64,000 nucleotides of DNA from Polaribacter sp. BM10 (lineage in GTDB: Bacteria; Bacteroidota; Bacteroidia; Flavobacteriales; Flavobacteriaceae): positions 1,116,001 through 1,180,000 of the forward strand of contig NZ_CP019704.1 in the NCBI RefSeq assembly GCF_002005425.1, in the 5' to 3' direction. Both the position numbers and the translations under genes were made by a program. The notes under the pieces were generated by a model. That model had not been told where the DNA came from. It made no database searches and was given only the letters and a program-made list of their open reading frames with translations. Positions 1-7,969 of this stretch are shown piece by piece (within the stretch, counting starts at the first letter, position 1; every line of letters starts with the position of its first letter).

Positions 1-1570
1 AGTTTTTACGTTCGTTAGCTGTTGCTTCTTTAATTTCTTTAGATGATGCTAATTTATAAGCTCCGTGTTCTCCAAACACATCAGAAAAACTATTTAAAGC
101 ATACTTATTAACCATATCACTACCTGTTAAAGCTATTAAATAGCCAACATCATTTAGCTCTATATTATCTGTTAAATCTCCGTCATAAATATCAACATTT
201 AAAGCCTCTAAACCGTCTTTTGCAGCTTGTTCTATAAAGTTTTTATTAGAATCTATTAAAATGACTCTTTTACCTTTATCTTTTAAATAATTTGCTATTA
301 ATCTAGAAGGATTAGAAGCACCTACAAATAAAATAGCATCAGATTTTTTAAGAAAAACCCCAATCATTTTAGCAAACATTCTTGCTGTAGTAGCGTTTAA
401 TAAAACCGTACCTAATACAATCATAAAAACCAATGGCGTAATATATTCTGCTCCTTCGACTCCTTGTTTTAAAAGTTTACTTCCAAATAAAGAAGCAATA
501 CCAGCAGCAACGATACCACGTGGGCCTACCCAACTTATAAAAATCTTTTCGTTTAATTTTAATTTAGAATTAAATGTACTAGCAAAAACGGCTAATGGTC
601 TTATAATAAAAACAACCAAGGCAAATAAAGCAGCAGTTTTCCAGGTATATAATAAAAGTAAATCTTCCATTTTAATATTTGCTGCTAGTAAAATAAATAG
701 AATTGAAATCAGCAATACACTTAAAGATTCTTTAAAATATAAAAGTTCTTTTAAGTTTTTTAATTTTCCGTTTCCTAAAACCATTCCCATTACAACTACA
801 GCCAGTAAACCAGACTCGTGCGCAAACATATCTGATAAAACAAAAACCAATAATACCGTTGATAGAGAAACAACATTTAATAAGTAATGCGGAATTAATT
901 TTTTGTTAACAGCATAAGCCAAAGCATGCGCAAATGTAAACCCAAAAGTAGCACCAAATAATAATATTTTACCAAACTCCATTAATGCAGTTTTTGTAAA
1001 TCCACTTCCACCACCAACACTAATAAATTCAAAAACTAAAACGGCAACCAAGGCACCAATTGGGTCTATTAAAATACCTTCCCATTTTAATACTGTAGAG
1101 ATGTCTTTTTTAAGCGGAATATTTCTTAAGATTGGAGTAATTACTGTAGGACCTGTAACAATAATTAATCCTGCAAATAGAAAAGATAAATCCCAACCTA
1201 AATCAAAAAAATATCTAGCTACAATTCCTGCACCAAAAAACGTAATGGCAGAACCCAACGTAATTAACTTTGTAATTACAGGACCAACGTTTTTTATTTC
1301 ACTTCTTTTAAGTGTTAAACCTCCTTCAAAAAGAATGATACTTATTGCCAAAGAAACAAAGTAATACAAACTTTCTCCAGGAAACAATCCTTTTTCGCCG
1401 TTCCATATTGGTTCAATCCACTTAGATCCGTCTTCACTTAAATATGTTGCAGCAATTGGTCCTACTAATAATCCTATTAAGATTAAAGGTAATATTGCAG
1501 GTATTTTAAATTTCCAAGCAAACCACTGGGCTAATATTCCTAATATGATAATTCCGGCTAACTCTAACAT
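1..1570 (-). CDS. CPA1-type cation:proton antiporter with C-terminal RCK (TrkA-N) domain, partial at left edge
   Basis: This inner-membrane Na+(K+)/H+ exchanger is read by reverse translation from an ATG at 1568-1570 and stays open to base 1, so its 3' end is outside the window. About 523 codons are visible. Residues 1-400 are strongly hydrophobic and carry two CPA1 hallmarks. One is an Asp-Pro pair (D169-P170, in ...LIDPIGALVAV...), the likely ion-binding acidic residue. The other is a WVGPRGIVAAG segment. From about residue 408 a soluble Rossmann-type domain begins (SDAILFVGASNPSRLIANY), matching TrkA-N/RCK nucleotide-binding modules. Family knowledge says such domains gate transport by binding nucleotide or ions. 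The transported cation cannot be told from sequence. A candidate promoter lies about 100 bp upstream. Confidence 0.85.
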   Translation of the reverse strand, partial: MLELAGIIILGILAQWFAWKFKIPAILPLILIGLLVGPIAATYLSEDGSKWIEPIWNGEKGLFPGESLYYFVSLAISIILFEGGLTLKRSEIKNVGPVITKLITLGSAITFFGAGIVARYFFDLGWDLSFLFAGLIIVTGPTVITPILRNIPLKKDISTVLKWEGILIDPIGALVAVLVFEFISVGGGSGFTKTALMEFGKILLFGATFGFTFAHALAYAVNKKLIPHYLLNVVSLSTVLLVFVLSDMFAHESGLLAVVVMGMVLGNGKLKNLKELLYFKESLSVLLISILFILLAANIKMEDLLLLYTWKTAALFALVVFIIRPLAVFASTFNSKLKLNEKIFISWVGPRGIVAAGIASLFGSKLLKQGVEGAEYITPLVFMIVLGTVLLNATTARMFAKMIGVFLKKSDAILFVGASNPSRLIANYLKDKGKRVILIDSNKNFIEQAAKDGLEALNVDIYDGDLTDNIELNDVGYLIALTGSDMVNKYALNSFSDVFGEHGAYKLASSKEIKEATANERKN

Positions 1571-2170
1571 ACTTCTTTGTAAATTTATTAAGAGGTAAAT
1601 TTAAGAATGTTTCATCAGCCTAAAAATATAAATGCACTTTATTTTTTATAATACATAAAACTTAAACAAAGATAGAATTACCAACAAAAACCTCTTCAAA
1701 AACAAGTTATAAACAAAAACTTTAGATAAAACAACATAAAATACTCATTTTAAATTAAATAAAATAAATTCAAAACGTTTTAAAAAATTTAAAAAAGCAA
1801 TAAATCAATCAAAAACAACTTTTACAAACAAATAAATACCCAAAACAGACCTAATTACTTTGAATTATCAAAATCTATTCTAACTAAAAATAAAACAAAA
1901 ACTTTAGATAAATATAATTAAGATACTGAAAAACATTTATTTAAAATTAAATTAAAAACACGATAAAAAGATATATAATACTTAAAGAAAACTTAAAAAA
2001 GAAATAATTTTAATAAACTAGCAGACATCTTTATTTGAGTAAAAAATTATAAAATAATTACCATCATTGAAAGAGAATAAACTAATTTTGTCGTTTAATT
2101 AATTTGTTAAAAGTGAAATTTTTAATATCTTAATTACCTTAATAAAAATAAAATCTACTAGTTATAAAAG
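1571..2170. other. 600-bp AT-rich intergenic spacer without a gene
   Basis: This spacer separates the divergent antiporter and miaE genes. It is extremely AT-rich and I find no convincing reading frame or RNA gene. It holds the candidate antiporter promoter, a lone -7-like TAATTTTG (2083-2090) before miaE with no well-spaced -33 element, and a perfect 20-base direct repeat (1711-1730 and 1893-1912). Confidence 0.6.
1667..1699 (-). promoter_or_regulatory. Candidate promoter for the antiporter gene
   Basis: Read on the minus strand, a TATCTTTG box (1667-1674) matches the Bacteroidota -7 consensus TAnnTTTG. It is preceded by a TTG (1697-1699) with 22 bases between them, inside the usual 17-23 spacing. 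The predicted start lies near 1660, giving a leader of about 90 bases. In so AT-rich a spacer a chance match is possible. Confidence 0.4.
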
Positions 2171-2752
2171 ATGTTAGGATTACAATTTGAAACAGCTACT
2201 TCTTGGGCAGAAATTGCCAAAGTAAATTTAGAACAAATATTAACAGATCATGCTTTTCTAGAACAAAAAGCTGCTTCTAACGCAGTTTCTATTATTATTA
2301 ATTATTCTGAAGAAACAGAGCTTGTAAAAGAAATGAGTAATATTGCCATAGAAGAAATGCAACACTTTAAAATGGTGCATTTATTGATGGTTAAAAGAGG
2401 AATGGTTTTAGGAAGAGAACAAAAAAATGATTACGCAGTAAGACTACAAAAGTTCTTTAACAAAACAAAAGACAGAACAAATGCCTTGGTACAACGCCTA
2501 CTAATTGCCGCTTTAATAGAAGCCAGAAGTTGTGAGCGTTTTAAAGTTTTTTCTGAAAACATGGAAGATGAAGAGCTCTCTAAATTCTATAAAAATTTAA
2601 TGATTTCTGAAGCAAACCATTATACAACTTTCTTGTCTTTCGCTAGAAAATATCAAGATAGAGAAATTGTAGATGAAAAATGGAATGCTTTGCTTGCTTT
2701 TGAAGCAGAAATGATGAGAGAGCGAGGCAATAGTGCAAAAATTCACGGATAA
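2171..2752 (+). CDS. miaE: tRNA-(ms2io6A)-hydroxylase MiaE-like
   Basis: This is a 193-residue ferritin-like helical protein. It carries the two Glu-rich iron-binding helices expected of the diiron MiaE family: a stretch with EEMQHFKMVH near residues 59-68, and EARSCERF followed by SEANHY in the second half. MiaE hydroxylates the isopentenyl group of 2-methylthio-N6-isopentenyladenosine at tRNA position 37, using O2 and a diiron centre in the cytoplasm. The length fits the family. It is followed 16 bases later by a DUF4268 gene on the same strand, with a terminator after the pair, so the two probably form one transcript. The first ATG is used because no upstream in-frame alternative looks better. 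Confidence 0.85.
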   Translation: MLGLQFETATSWAEIAKVNLEQILTDHAFLEQKAASNAVSIIINYSEETELVKEMSNIAIEEMQHFKMVHLLMVKRGMVLGREQKNDYAVRLQKFFNKTKDRTNALVQRLLIAALIEARSCERFKVFSENMEDEELSKFYKNLMISEANHYTTFLSFARKYQDREIVDEKWNALLAFEAEMMRERGNSAKIHG

Positions 2753-2768
2753 TAACACTTTATAGCGC

Positions 2769-3200
2769 ATGTTTTCTAAAGCAGAAGCAGAATTAATACG
2801 TAAAGAATTTTGGACTAGTTTTGGCAAATCTTTTCCAAAGAAATGGTTACTATACAACACTAAAGTGAAAGGCTTGTCTTTTAAATTTGTTGCAGATAGA
2901 AAAAAAGCTGCTGTTTGTCTAGATATAGAAAATCCGGATGAATTGGTAAACCTACTCTACTACGATCAAATGCTTTCTTTAAAAGTTCTATTAGAATCAG
3001 AAATACCAGAAGTAATTTTTGATGATGATTTCTTGTTAGAAAATGGCAAAACTATTCATAGAATTTATGTTCCTTTTGATAAAAAGTTTAGCATTCATAA
3101 TAAAAATACCTGGCGAGATTGTTATGAGTTTTTTGTTGATACAATGACCAAATTCGAAATGTTCTTCTACGAATATGAAGATGTTATCAAAAACATATAA
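2769..3200 (+). CDS. DUF4268 domain-containing protein
   Basis: This 143-residue soluble protein has no signal peptide or membrane segment. It opens MFSKAEAELIRKEFWTSFGK and is rich in Phe, Tyr, Lys and Asp, resembling DUF4268 proteins common in Bacteroidota. Some proteins with this domain carry it at the C-terminus of larger nuclease-like proteins, but this one consists of the domain only. Its biochemical function is unknown. It sits 16 bases behind miaE and ahead of a bidirectional terminator, so it is probably co-transcribed with miaE. Nothing else in the sequence suggests a tRNA role. Confidence 0.7.
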   Translation: MFSKAEAELIRKEFWTSFGKSFPKKWLLYNTKVKGLSFKFVADRKKAAVCLDIENPDELVNLLYYDQMLSLKVLLESEIPEVIFDDDFLLENGKTIHRIYVPFDKKFSIHNKNTWRDCYEFFVDTMTKFEMFFYEYEDVIKNI

Positions 3201-3204
3201 ATGT

Positions 3205-3237
3205 AAAAAAACCGTCTTTAAAAGAGACGGTTTTTTT
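3205..3237. terminator. Bidirectional intrinsic terminator
   Basis: An A-tract, the stem CCGTCT (3212-3217) pairing with AGACGG (3225-3230) around a 7-base loop, and a T-tract lie between the convergent DUF4268 and DUF4870 genes. The flanking A and T runs let it work on both strands. Confidence 0.85.
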
Positions 3238-3255
3238 ATGGACTATAATTAATTC

Positions 3256-3594
3256 TTATTTTAAAAATTTAATACTAAAAGGATAATTTGGTTCTTCATT
3301 ATTATTCACTTTAATGGCATTTATTATCGGAAAAATTAAATAAAAAATACCAATGGTGATAAAACCTAAAATACCTAAGCCAAACAATAATATTAACGGT
3401 ATGCAAATTATAATGTAAATAAACATCGAAATTCTAAAATTTAAAATAGCTTTTCCGTGCTTATCAATACCAAAAACCTCATCTTTTTTTAGCAACCATA
3501 AAATTAATGGAACTAAAAAACCACCGATTCCTGTTATAAAGTCTAATAACTGACTTAAATGCATAACTACTAATAACTGTTTGTCTTCTTTCAT
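3256..3594 (-). CDS. DUF4870 domain-containing membrane protein
   Basis: This 112-residue small integral membrane protein resembles DUF4870 (Tic20-like) proteins. It has a short polar N-terminus, a hydrophobic segment around residues 15-36 (FITGIGGFLVPLILWLLKKD), a conserved KAILNF-type stretch near the middle, and two more hydrophobic segments between residues 55 and 92. That gives about three to four membrane helices with a short charged tail. The function of the family is not established. It is a single gene facing the miaE pair across a shared terminator. Confidence 0.75.
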   Translation of the reverse strand: MKEDKQLLVVMHLSQLLDFITGIGGFLVPLILWLLKKDEVFGIDKHGKAILNFRISMFIYIIICIPLILLFGLGILGFITIGIFYLIFPIINAIKVNNNEEPNYPFSIKFLK

Positions 3595-3738
3595 GTGTGT
3601 GTAATTGTTTTTAAAGTTGATTACCTATTAGACGCTAAACCCCTTGTTCTGTTACAAAAAAACTTTAAAAGACATGGCAATATAGCATTTGAGTTAAGAA
3701 GAAAACTATTTGAGCAAAACGAAAACGAAGTACTAACG

Positions 3739-3746
3739 TAATTTTG
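3739..3746 (+). promoter_or_regulatory. Candidate -7 box of the dps promoter
   Basis: TAATTTTG matches TAnnTTTG and lies 25 bases before the dps ATG. The nearest TTTG upstream (3709-3712) leaves 26 bases, slightly longer than the usual 17-23, so only the -7 element is well supported. Confidence 0.4.
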
Positions 3747-3771
3747 TATTGAACAATTAAAACATATAATT

Positions 3772-4272
3772 ATGAATTATTTAAATATAGAAAAAGACCA
3801 AATTTTACCAGTAGTAACAGAATTAAACGTGCTTTTAGCAGATTACCATGTATACTATCAGAAACTAAGAAACTTTCATTGGAATGTATTAGGAGAAAAC
3901 TTTTTTGACCTGCATAACAGATTTGAAGAAATGTATAATGATACAAAAACCAAAATCGATGAAGTTGCAGAAAGAATTATTACTTTAAAATACCACCCTA
4001 TTAGTAAATTATCAGACTACATAGAAATTTCTAGAGTAAAAGAATCTAGTCCATTACTAACCGATAAAGAAATGGTAGCTACAATTATAGATGATCATAA
4101 GATTTTAATAGAACAATTAAGTAAAGTTATTGATAGAGCAGACAAAGCAAACGACGAAGGTACAATAGATTTGATTGGTGCCTACATTAGAGAGTTAGAA
4201 AAATCTACTTGGATGCTGAATGCTTGGTCTAAAAACACCAAAGATGCTTTAGATACTAGTTTTGTTAAATAG
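3772..4272 (+). CDS. dps: Dps-family DNA-binding ferritin-like protein
   Basis: This 166-residue Dps protein forms a 12-subunit cage that oxidises and stores iron and protects DNA during oxidative or starvation stress. The inter-subunit ferroxidase site is visible as H36, H48, D63 and E67. Their spacing of 12, 15 and 4 residues equals that of H51, H63, D78 and E82 in E. coli Dps. The segment FHWNVLGENFFDLHNRFEEM is the family signature. There is no long Lys-rich N-terminal tail, so DNA binding, if any, must use another surface. It stands between its own candidate promoter and mscS, which starts 49 bases downstream and could be read through. Confidence 0.93.
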   Translation: MNYLNIEKDQILPVVTELNVLLADYHVYYQKLRNFHWNVLGENFFDLHNRFEEMYNDTKTKIDEVAERIITLKYHPISKLSDYIEISRVKESSPLLTDKEMVATIIDDHKILIEQLSKVIDRADKANDEGTIDLIGAYIRELEKSTWMLNAWSKNTKDALDTSFVK

Positions 4273-4321
4273 TACTTTTTATTTCCAATTGAAATAAAGT
4301 ATTAATTAAATAAAATATAAG

Positions 4322-5224
4322 ATGAATAAAATAGTAGAAAAGTTAGAAACCTGGAAAGATATATTTATTAAAAACATACCAAACATTGCAATTGCATTGG
4401 TAGTTTTAGTGATAGCATACTTTGCCTCTAGAGCAATGAACTCTATCGTAAATAAAACTATTGGTAAAAGAATTAGGCAAAAATCTGTTAGAGATTTAGT
4501 CTCTAGAGTTGCCTCTGCAATTACCATTTTAGTTGGTTTATATCTAGCCATGACAGTTTTAAAGTTCGACGATACATTAAAAACAATCGTTTCTGCAGCT
4601 GGGGTTTCTGGTATTGTTATTGGTTTAGCCTTACAAGGTACTTTATCTAATACAATATCTGGTGTAGTTTTATCATTCAGAAAAAACCTAAATATTGGTA
4701 ATTGGGTAGAAACAAACGGTTATGCAGGTGAAGTTATCGATATTAATTTAAACTACTTTGTTATTAGAGAAGCTGATAATAATATGGTTGTATTGCCAAA
4801 CAAAACTATTTTAGAGAATCCTTTCAAAAATTATTCTTTAACAACTAAAATGAGGATTTCTATTGAATGTGGTGTAGAATATGGTGCAGATTTAAAGAAA
4901 GTTGAAAAACTTACCACAGAAACAATAAGAAAGAACTTTAATCAAGATGAAATAGGTAAAAAAGTTGAATTTTACTTTACAGAATTCGGAGACAGTTCTA
5001 TCAACTTTTTATGCAGATTCTGGGTAGATTCAGAAAACGCTTTAGAGAAATTAAAAGCAAAAAGTAATGCCATTATAAAAATTAAACAAGCTTTTGATAA
5101 TGAAGGAATTAATATACCATTCCCGATGAGAACTTTAGAGTTTGTACCTAACAATAAACTAAATTTATCTCAAGTTAAGGAGAAGCAAGATTCTAAAAAA
5201 GAAGAATCTTTTGAAAACGCATAA
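4322..5224 (+). CDS. Small-conductance mechanosensitive channel, MscS family
   Basis: This 300-residue inner-membrane channel opens under membrane tension to release solutes during osmotic downshock. The N-terminal part has three hydrophobic segments (about residues 15-40, 60-80 and 90-125). The third contains the Gly/Ala-rich pore-lining pattern AAGVSGIVIGLALQGTLSN. The beta-domain follows with the family motif GNWVETNGYAGEVIDINL, then a C-terminal mixed alpha/beta region. The length is close to the E. coli MscS core. A strong terminator follows, so the gene ends the dps-mscS stretch. Confidence 0.92.
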   Translation: MNKIVEKLETWKDIFIKNIPNIAIALVVLVIAYFASRAMNSIVNKTIGKRIRQKSVRDLVSRVASAITILVGLYLAMTVLKFDDTLKTIVSAAGVSGIVIGLALQGTLSNTISGVVLSFRKNLNIGNWVETNGYAGEVIDINLNYFVIREADNNMVVLPNKTILENPFKNYSLTTKMRISIECGVEYGADLKKVEKLTTETIRKNFNQDEIGKKVEFYFTEFGDSSINFLCRFWVDSENALEKLKAKSNAIIKIKQAFDNEGINIPFPMRTLEFVPNNKLNLSQVKEKQDSKKEESFENA

Positions 5225-5249
5225 CTAAATACAATTATAAATTTCAATT

Positions 5250-5280
5250 AAATCTGTCAATTCATTTTGACAGATTTTTT
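5250..5280 (+). terminator. Intrinsic terminator after mscS
   Basis: A perfect 11-bp stem (AAATCTGTCAA at 5250-5260 with TTGACAGATTT at 5267-5277) closes a 6-base loop and runs into a T-tract. It lies directly before the mnmE promoter. Confidence 0.85.
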
Positions 5281-5314
5281 TTGTTCCATTCACAAAAATC
5301 TTTATGTATTTTTG
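5281..5314 (+). promoter_or_regulatory. mnmE promoter with very short or no leader
   Basis: A TTG (5281-5283), 23 bases, then TATTTTTG (5307-5314) match the Bacteroidota -33/-7 pattern. The G of the -7 box lies only four bases before the ATG at 5319, so transcription should begin at or next to the start codon. The box also rules out the further-upstream ATG at 5304 as a realistic start. Confidence 0.6.
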
Positions 5315-5318
5315 CATC

Positions 5319-6713
5319 ATGATTAAAAACGATACTATTATTGCTTTGGCTACACCATCTGGTGTTGGTGCAATTTCTGTAATTAGACTTTCTGGTGAAA
5401 ATGCAATTGATATTGTAGATGCCAATTTTAAATCTATTAAAAAAGATAAAACATTAGTAACCCAAAAAACACACACAATTCATTTGGGTCATATTATCGA
5501 AAATTCTATAATTATTGATGAAGTTTTAGTCTCAGTTTTTAAAAATCCTAATTCTTATACTGGTGAAAATGTTGTAGAAATATCTTGTCATGGTTCTAGC
5601 TTTATTCAGCAAGAAATTATACAATTATTCCTAAAGAAAGGTTGTAGAATGGCAGATAACGGTGAGTTTACAATGCGTGCATTTTTAAACGGTAAGATGG
5701 ATTTATCGCAAGCGGAAGCTGTAGCAGATGTAATTGCCTCTAATTCTGCAGCAAGCCATCAAATGGCAATACAACAAATGCGTGGCGGAATTACAAACGA
5801 ACTAAAAAACTTAAGAGCACAATTATTAGATTTTGCAGCTTTAATAGAATTAGAGTTAGATTTTTCTGGTGAAGATGTAGAATTTGCAGACAGAACCAAA
5901 TTTAAAGAATTGGTTGCAAAAATAACTTTTGTATTAAAACGTCTAATCGATTCTTTTTCTTTTGGAAATGCCATGAAAAATGGAATTCCGGTTGCAATTA
6001 TAGGTGAACCAAACGTAGGGAAATCTACACTTTTAAACGCTCTTCTTAATGAAGAAAAAGCTATTGTTTCTGATATTGCTGGTACAACAAGAGATGCTAT
6101 TGAAGATGAATTAATTATAGATGGTGTTGCTTTTAGATTTATTGATACAGCTGGTATTAGAGAAACAGAAGATGTTGTAGAGAATATCGGAATTAAAAAA
6201 ACGTATGAAAAAGCTGAAAATGCACAACTAATTATCTTTTTAATAGACTCTAATAAATATGCATATTCTAGAGAAGATTTTCTAGAAGAAATTGACACCA
6301 TTAAAAACCGTTTTCCTAATAAAAGATTGTTAGTAATTGCCAATAAAATAGACACTTTATCTTGTCATGACAGTTCTATTTTACAATCGGATATTGAAAA
6401 TTTACTTTTAGTATCTGCAAAAAGTAAAACAGGTCTAGAAACTTTAAAAAATGAATTAACTTCTTTGGTAAATATTGGTGCTTTGAGTAATAATGAAACA
6501 ATTGTAACAAATTCGCGTCATTTTGAGGCATTAAACAATGCTTTATCTGCAATAAATTCTGTACAGCAAGGTATCGATTTAGAAATTTCTACAGATTTAT
6601 TTTCTATTGATATTAGAGAATGCCTTCGTTATTTAGGTAATATTACCGGAGAATACGATGTTGATAAAGACATTTTAGGACACATTTTCAGTAATTTTTG
6701 TATTGGAAAATAA
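5319..6713 (+). CDS. mnmE: tRNA uridine-5-carboxymethylaminomethyl modification GTPase MnmE
   Basis: MnmE works with MnmG to install the cmnm5 group on the wobble uridine of several tRNAs in the cytoplasm. The 464-residue protein shows the usual order: an N-terminal folate-binding domain (1-120, with a GEFTMRAFLNGKMDL signature near 115-129), a helical domain, and an inserted Ras-like G domain. The G domain has GEPNVGKST at 229-237, DTAG and NKID. The C-terminal FCIGK motif carries the catalytic cysteine. I place the start at 5319 (MIKNDTII...) rather than the in-frame ATG at 5304, because a -7 promoter box overlaps the latter and homologues begin near this point. Confidence 0.96.
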   Translation: MIKNDTIIALATPSGVGAISVIRLSGENAIDIVDANFKSIKKDKTLVTQKTHTIHLGHIIENSIIIDEVLVSVFKNPNSYTGENVVEISCHGSSFIQQEIIQLFLKKGCRMADNGEFTMRAFLNGKMDLSQAEAVADVIASNSAASHQMAIQQMRGGITNELKNLRAQLLDFAALIELELDFSGEDVEFADRTKFKELVAKITFVLKRLIDSFSFGNAMKNGIPVAIIGEPNVGKSTLLNALLNEEKAIVSDIAGTTRDAIEDELIIDGVAFRFIDTAGIRETEDVVENIGIKKTYEKAENAQLIIFLIDSNKYAYSREDFLEEIDTIKNRFPNKRLLVIANKIDTLSCHDSSILQSDIENLLLVSAKSKTGLETLKNELTSLVNIGALSNNETIVTNSRHFEALNNALSAINSVQQGIDLEISTDLFSIDIRECLRYLGNITGEYDVDKDILGHIFSNFCIGK

Positions 6714-6718
6714 AATTA

Positions 6719-6754
6719 AGATTCTTTTCAGCATTCATAAGCTGAAAAAAATCT
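6719..6754. terminator. Bidirectional terminator between mnmE and the DUF4625 gene
   Basis: TTTTCAGC (6725-6732) pairs with GCTGAAAA (6741-6748) around an 8-base loop, and outer AGATT/AATCT arms extend the stem. It separates the convergent mnmE and DUF4625 genes. Confidence 0.7.
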
Positions 6755-6771
6755 AAGTTCTAAATATTAAT

Positions 6772-7251
6772 TTATTCTACTATTTTAATATCTACAGAAG
6801 TTCTAGATTGCCAACCAGTTTGGTCTGTTACAGAATATGCACAATGATAATCGCCAGTATCAATATCTTCTGGAATTTTAATTGGCACATTAATTTCATA
6901 GTTGGTTTGTTCTCCTTCAATCTCAAAATTTTCTACATAAATTAACGGATTATCAGCTTGCCTTAATGGTTCTAAGCTACATTCTGCAATTTGATCATCG
7001 TGCGTATGATGATCGAAATTATGGTGAATATTTACACTATAAGAAGCCAAAGTTTTATTATCTGTAACCTTTGCTCTAAAGCTATAAGTTTCTCCTTTTT
7101 TTAATTGAGTACATCCTTTAGGAAAACCTTCGTTGTAATTGATAGTTATTGTCGGTTTTTCTTCATCTATATCTACGTTGTCACTACCAGAACAAGCACT
7201 AATAAATAATGTAAATAATAAAAGATAAAAATAATTTAGATTTGTTTTCAT
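6772..7251 (-). CDS. DUF4625 domain lipoprotein, His-rich
   Basis: This predicted lipoprotein of 159 residues has a hydrophobic N-terminus ending in the lipobox ISAC, then a single beta-sandwich-like DUF4625 domain. A histidine cluster (NIHHNFDHHTHDDQ) suggests metal contact. That is an inference, since the family has no settled function. I start it at 7251 (MKTNLNYFY...), because the in-frame upstream ATG would put seven charged or polar residues before the signal peptide. It is the last gene of a leftward cluster (MerC-like, CxxC peptide, truncated DUF4625, this gene) that faces a Fur-type regulator. A hairpin (7265-7291) lies just upstream. Confidence 0.75.
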   Translation of the reverse strand: MKTNLNYFYLLLFTLFISACSGSDNVDIDEEKPTITINYNEGFPKGCTQLKKGETYSFRAKVTDNKTLASYSVNIHHNFDHHTHDDQIAECSLEPLRQADNPLIYVENFEIEGEQTNYEINVPIKIPEDIDTGDYHCAYSVTDQTGWQSRTSVDIKIVE

Positions 7252-7264
7252 ATAATAAGATTTA

Positions 7265-7291
7265 AACCGCACACTAAATTAGTATGCGGTT
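7265..7291 (-). other. Hairpin in the spacer between the two DUF4625 genes
   Basis: AACCGCAUACUAA can pair with UUAGUGUGCGGUU in the minus-strand transcript, with one G-U pair. No strong T-tract follows on that strand, so it may be a weak terminator or an RNA-stability hairpin. Confidence 0.45.
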
Positions 7292-7303
7292 AATTAGATT
7301 AAA

Positions 7304-7564
7304 TTATGCAGTTACATCAATATGTGTTTCATATTCTTTAGTGTTACCGTCTTCATCTTCTACAGTAAACATAATATGATACTCTCCTGCTGGTGCAGTT
7401 GCTGGTATATCAATGTGCTCATGGAATTCTACTGAATTTTTATCATGGTAACCCTCTGTATATTCTTTTTCAAAATCCCATTCTACTTCTCCGTCTCCTA
7501 CTGCAAGATCATGCGCATGAATGTCTACAGAAATACTGTGGATTCCGTTTACAGCATCAATCAT
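7304..7564 (-). CDS. Probable 5'-truncated DUF4625-family gene
   Basis: This 86-residue open frame ends like its downstream neighbour (GEYHIMFTVEDEDGN here, GDYHCAYSVTDQTGW there) and has the same His-rich SVDIHAHD segment. It lacks a signal peptide and the first 45-50 residues of the domain. The similarity appears to begin upstream of the first ATG: the in-frame codons before 7564 read LLHAEF, resembling the start of the domain core. The frame is open back to a TAG at 7619-7621 and contains no usable ATG there. I infer that a deletion removed the 5' part. If translated as written, the product would stay in the cytoplasm. Confidence 0.55.
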   Translation of the reverse strand: MIDAVNGIHSISVDIHAHDLAVGDGEVEWDFEKEYTEGYHDKNSVEFHEHIDIPATAPAGEYHIMFTVEDEDGNTKEYETHIDVTA

Positions 7565-7613
7565 AAATTCTGCGTGTAAAAGTCTACAGTAAATACTAAA
7601 AGTGGATAGAAAA

Positions 7614-7922
7614 TTAAACTAAAGAAGGTGGTGGTCTCGAAAGGAGTTTTCTTAGTTTTGTGTTTTTAGAAAGCGAAAAATTGTAATTATTCGCTATCTT
7701 TTTATAAACAATAAATATTGATGTACTTACCTCAAAATCAATTGAATTTGGTACAAGTGTAGGTGTTAAATTATGATCTATAGAACTGTCGCAAATAGCA
7801 CAATATATTGCATCGTCACTCTCATCAGAATGCGTTAAACTATGTATACCAGCCATTTTCATAGAAAGAAAAAGCGCTAGTAATAGATAGCTAATGCTAT
7901 TTTTTACAATACTTAGTTTCAT
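7614..7922 (-). CDS. Small exported protein with CxxC motif, function unknown
   Basis: This 102-residue protein has a hydrophobic N-terminal segment (SISYLLLALFLSMKMAG), then a His/Asp-rich patch and a Cys pair (IHSLTHSDESDDAIYCAICD). The C-terminal half is polar and basic and ends RPPPSLV. I do not recognise a named family. Small CxxC peptides of this style occur beside MerC-like genes and metal-responsive regulators in Flavobacteriia. Possible metal binding in the periplasm is an inference from the Cys and His residues and the neighbours. It starts 47 bases after the MerC-like gene. Confidence 0.6.
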   Translation of the reverse strand: MKLSIVKNSISYLLLALFLSMKMAGIHSLTHSDESDDAIYCAICDSSIDHNLTPTLVPNSIDFEVSTSIFIVYKKIANNYNFSLSKNTKLRKLLSRPPPSLV

Positions 7923-7969
7923 TATTTGTATAAACTGAAACCTCTAAAATTATTCAGAGATTTTCATTT

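Noticed and set aside
5759..6355. Long minus-strand open frame opposite mnmE
   Set aside because: It lies entirely antisense to a well-supported gene, has low-complexity Ser/Ile-rich composition and no recognisable domain.
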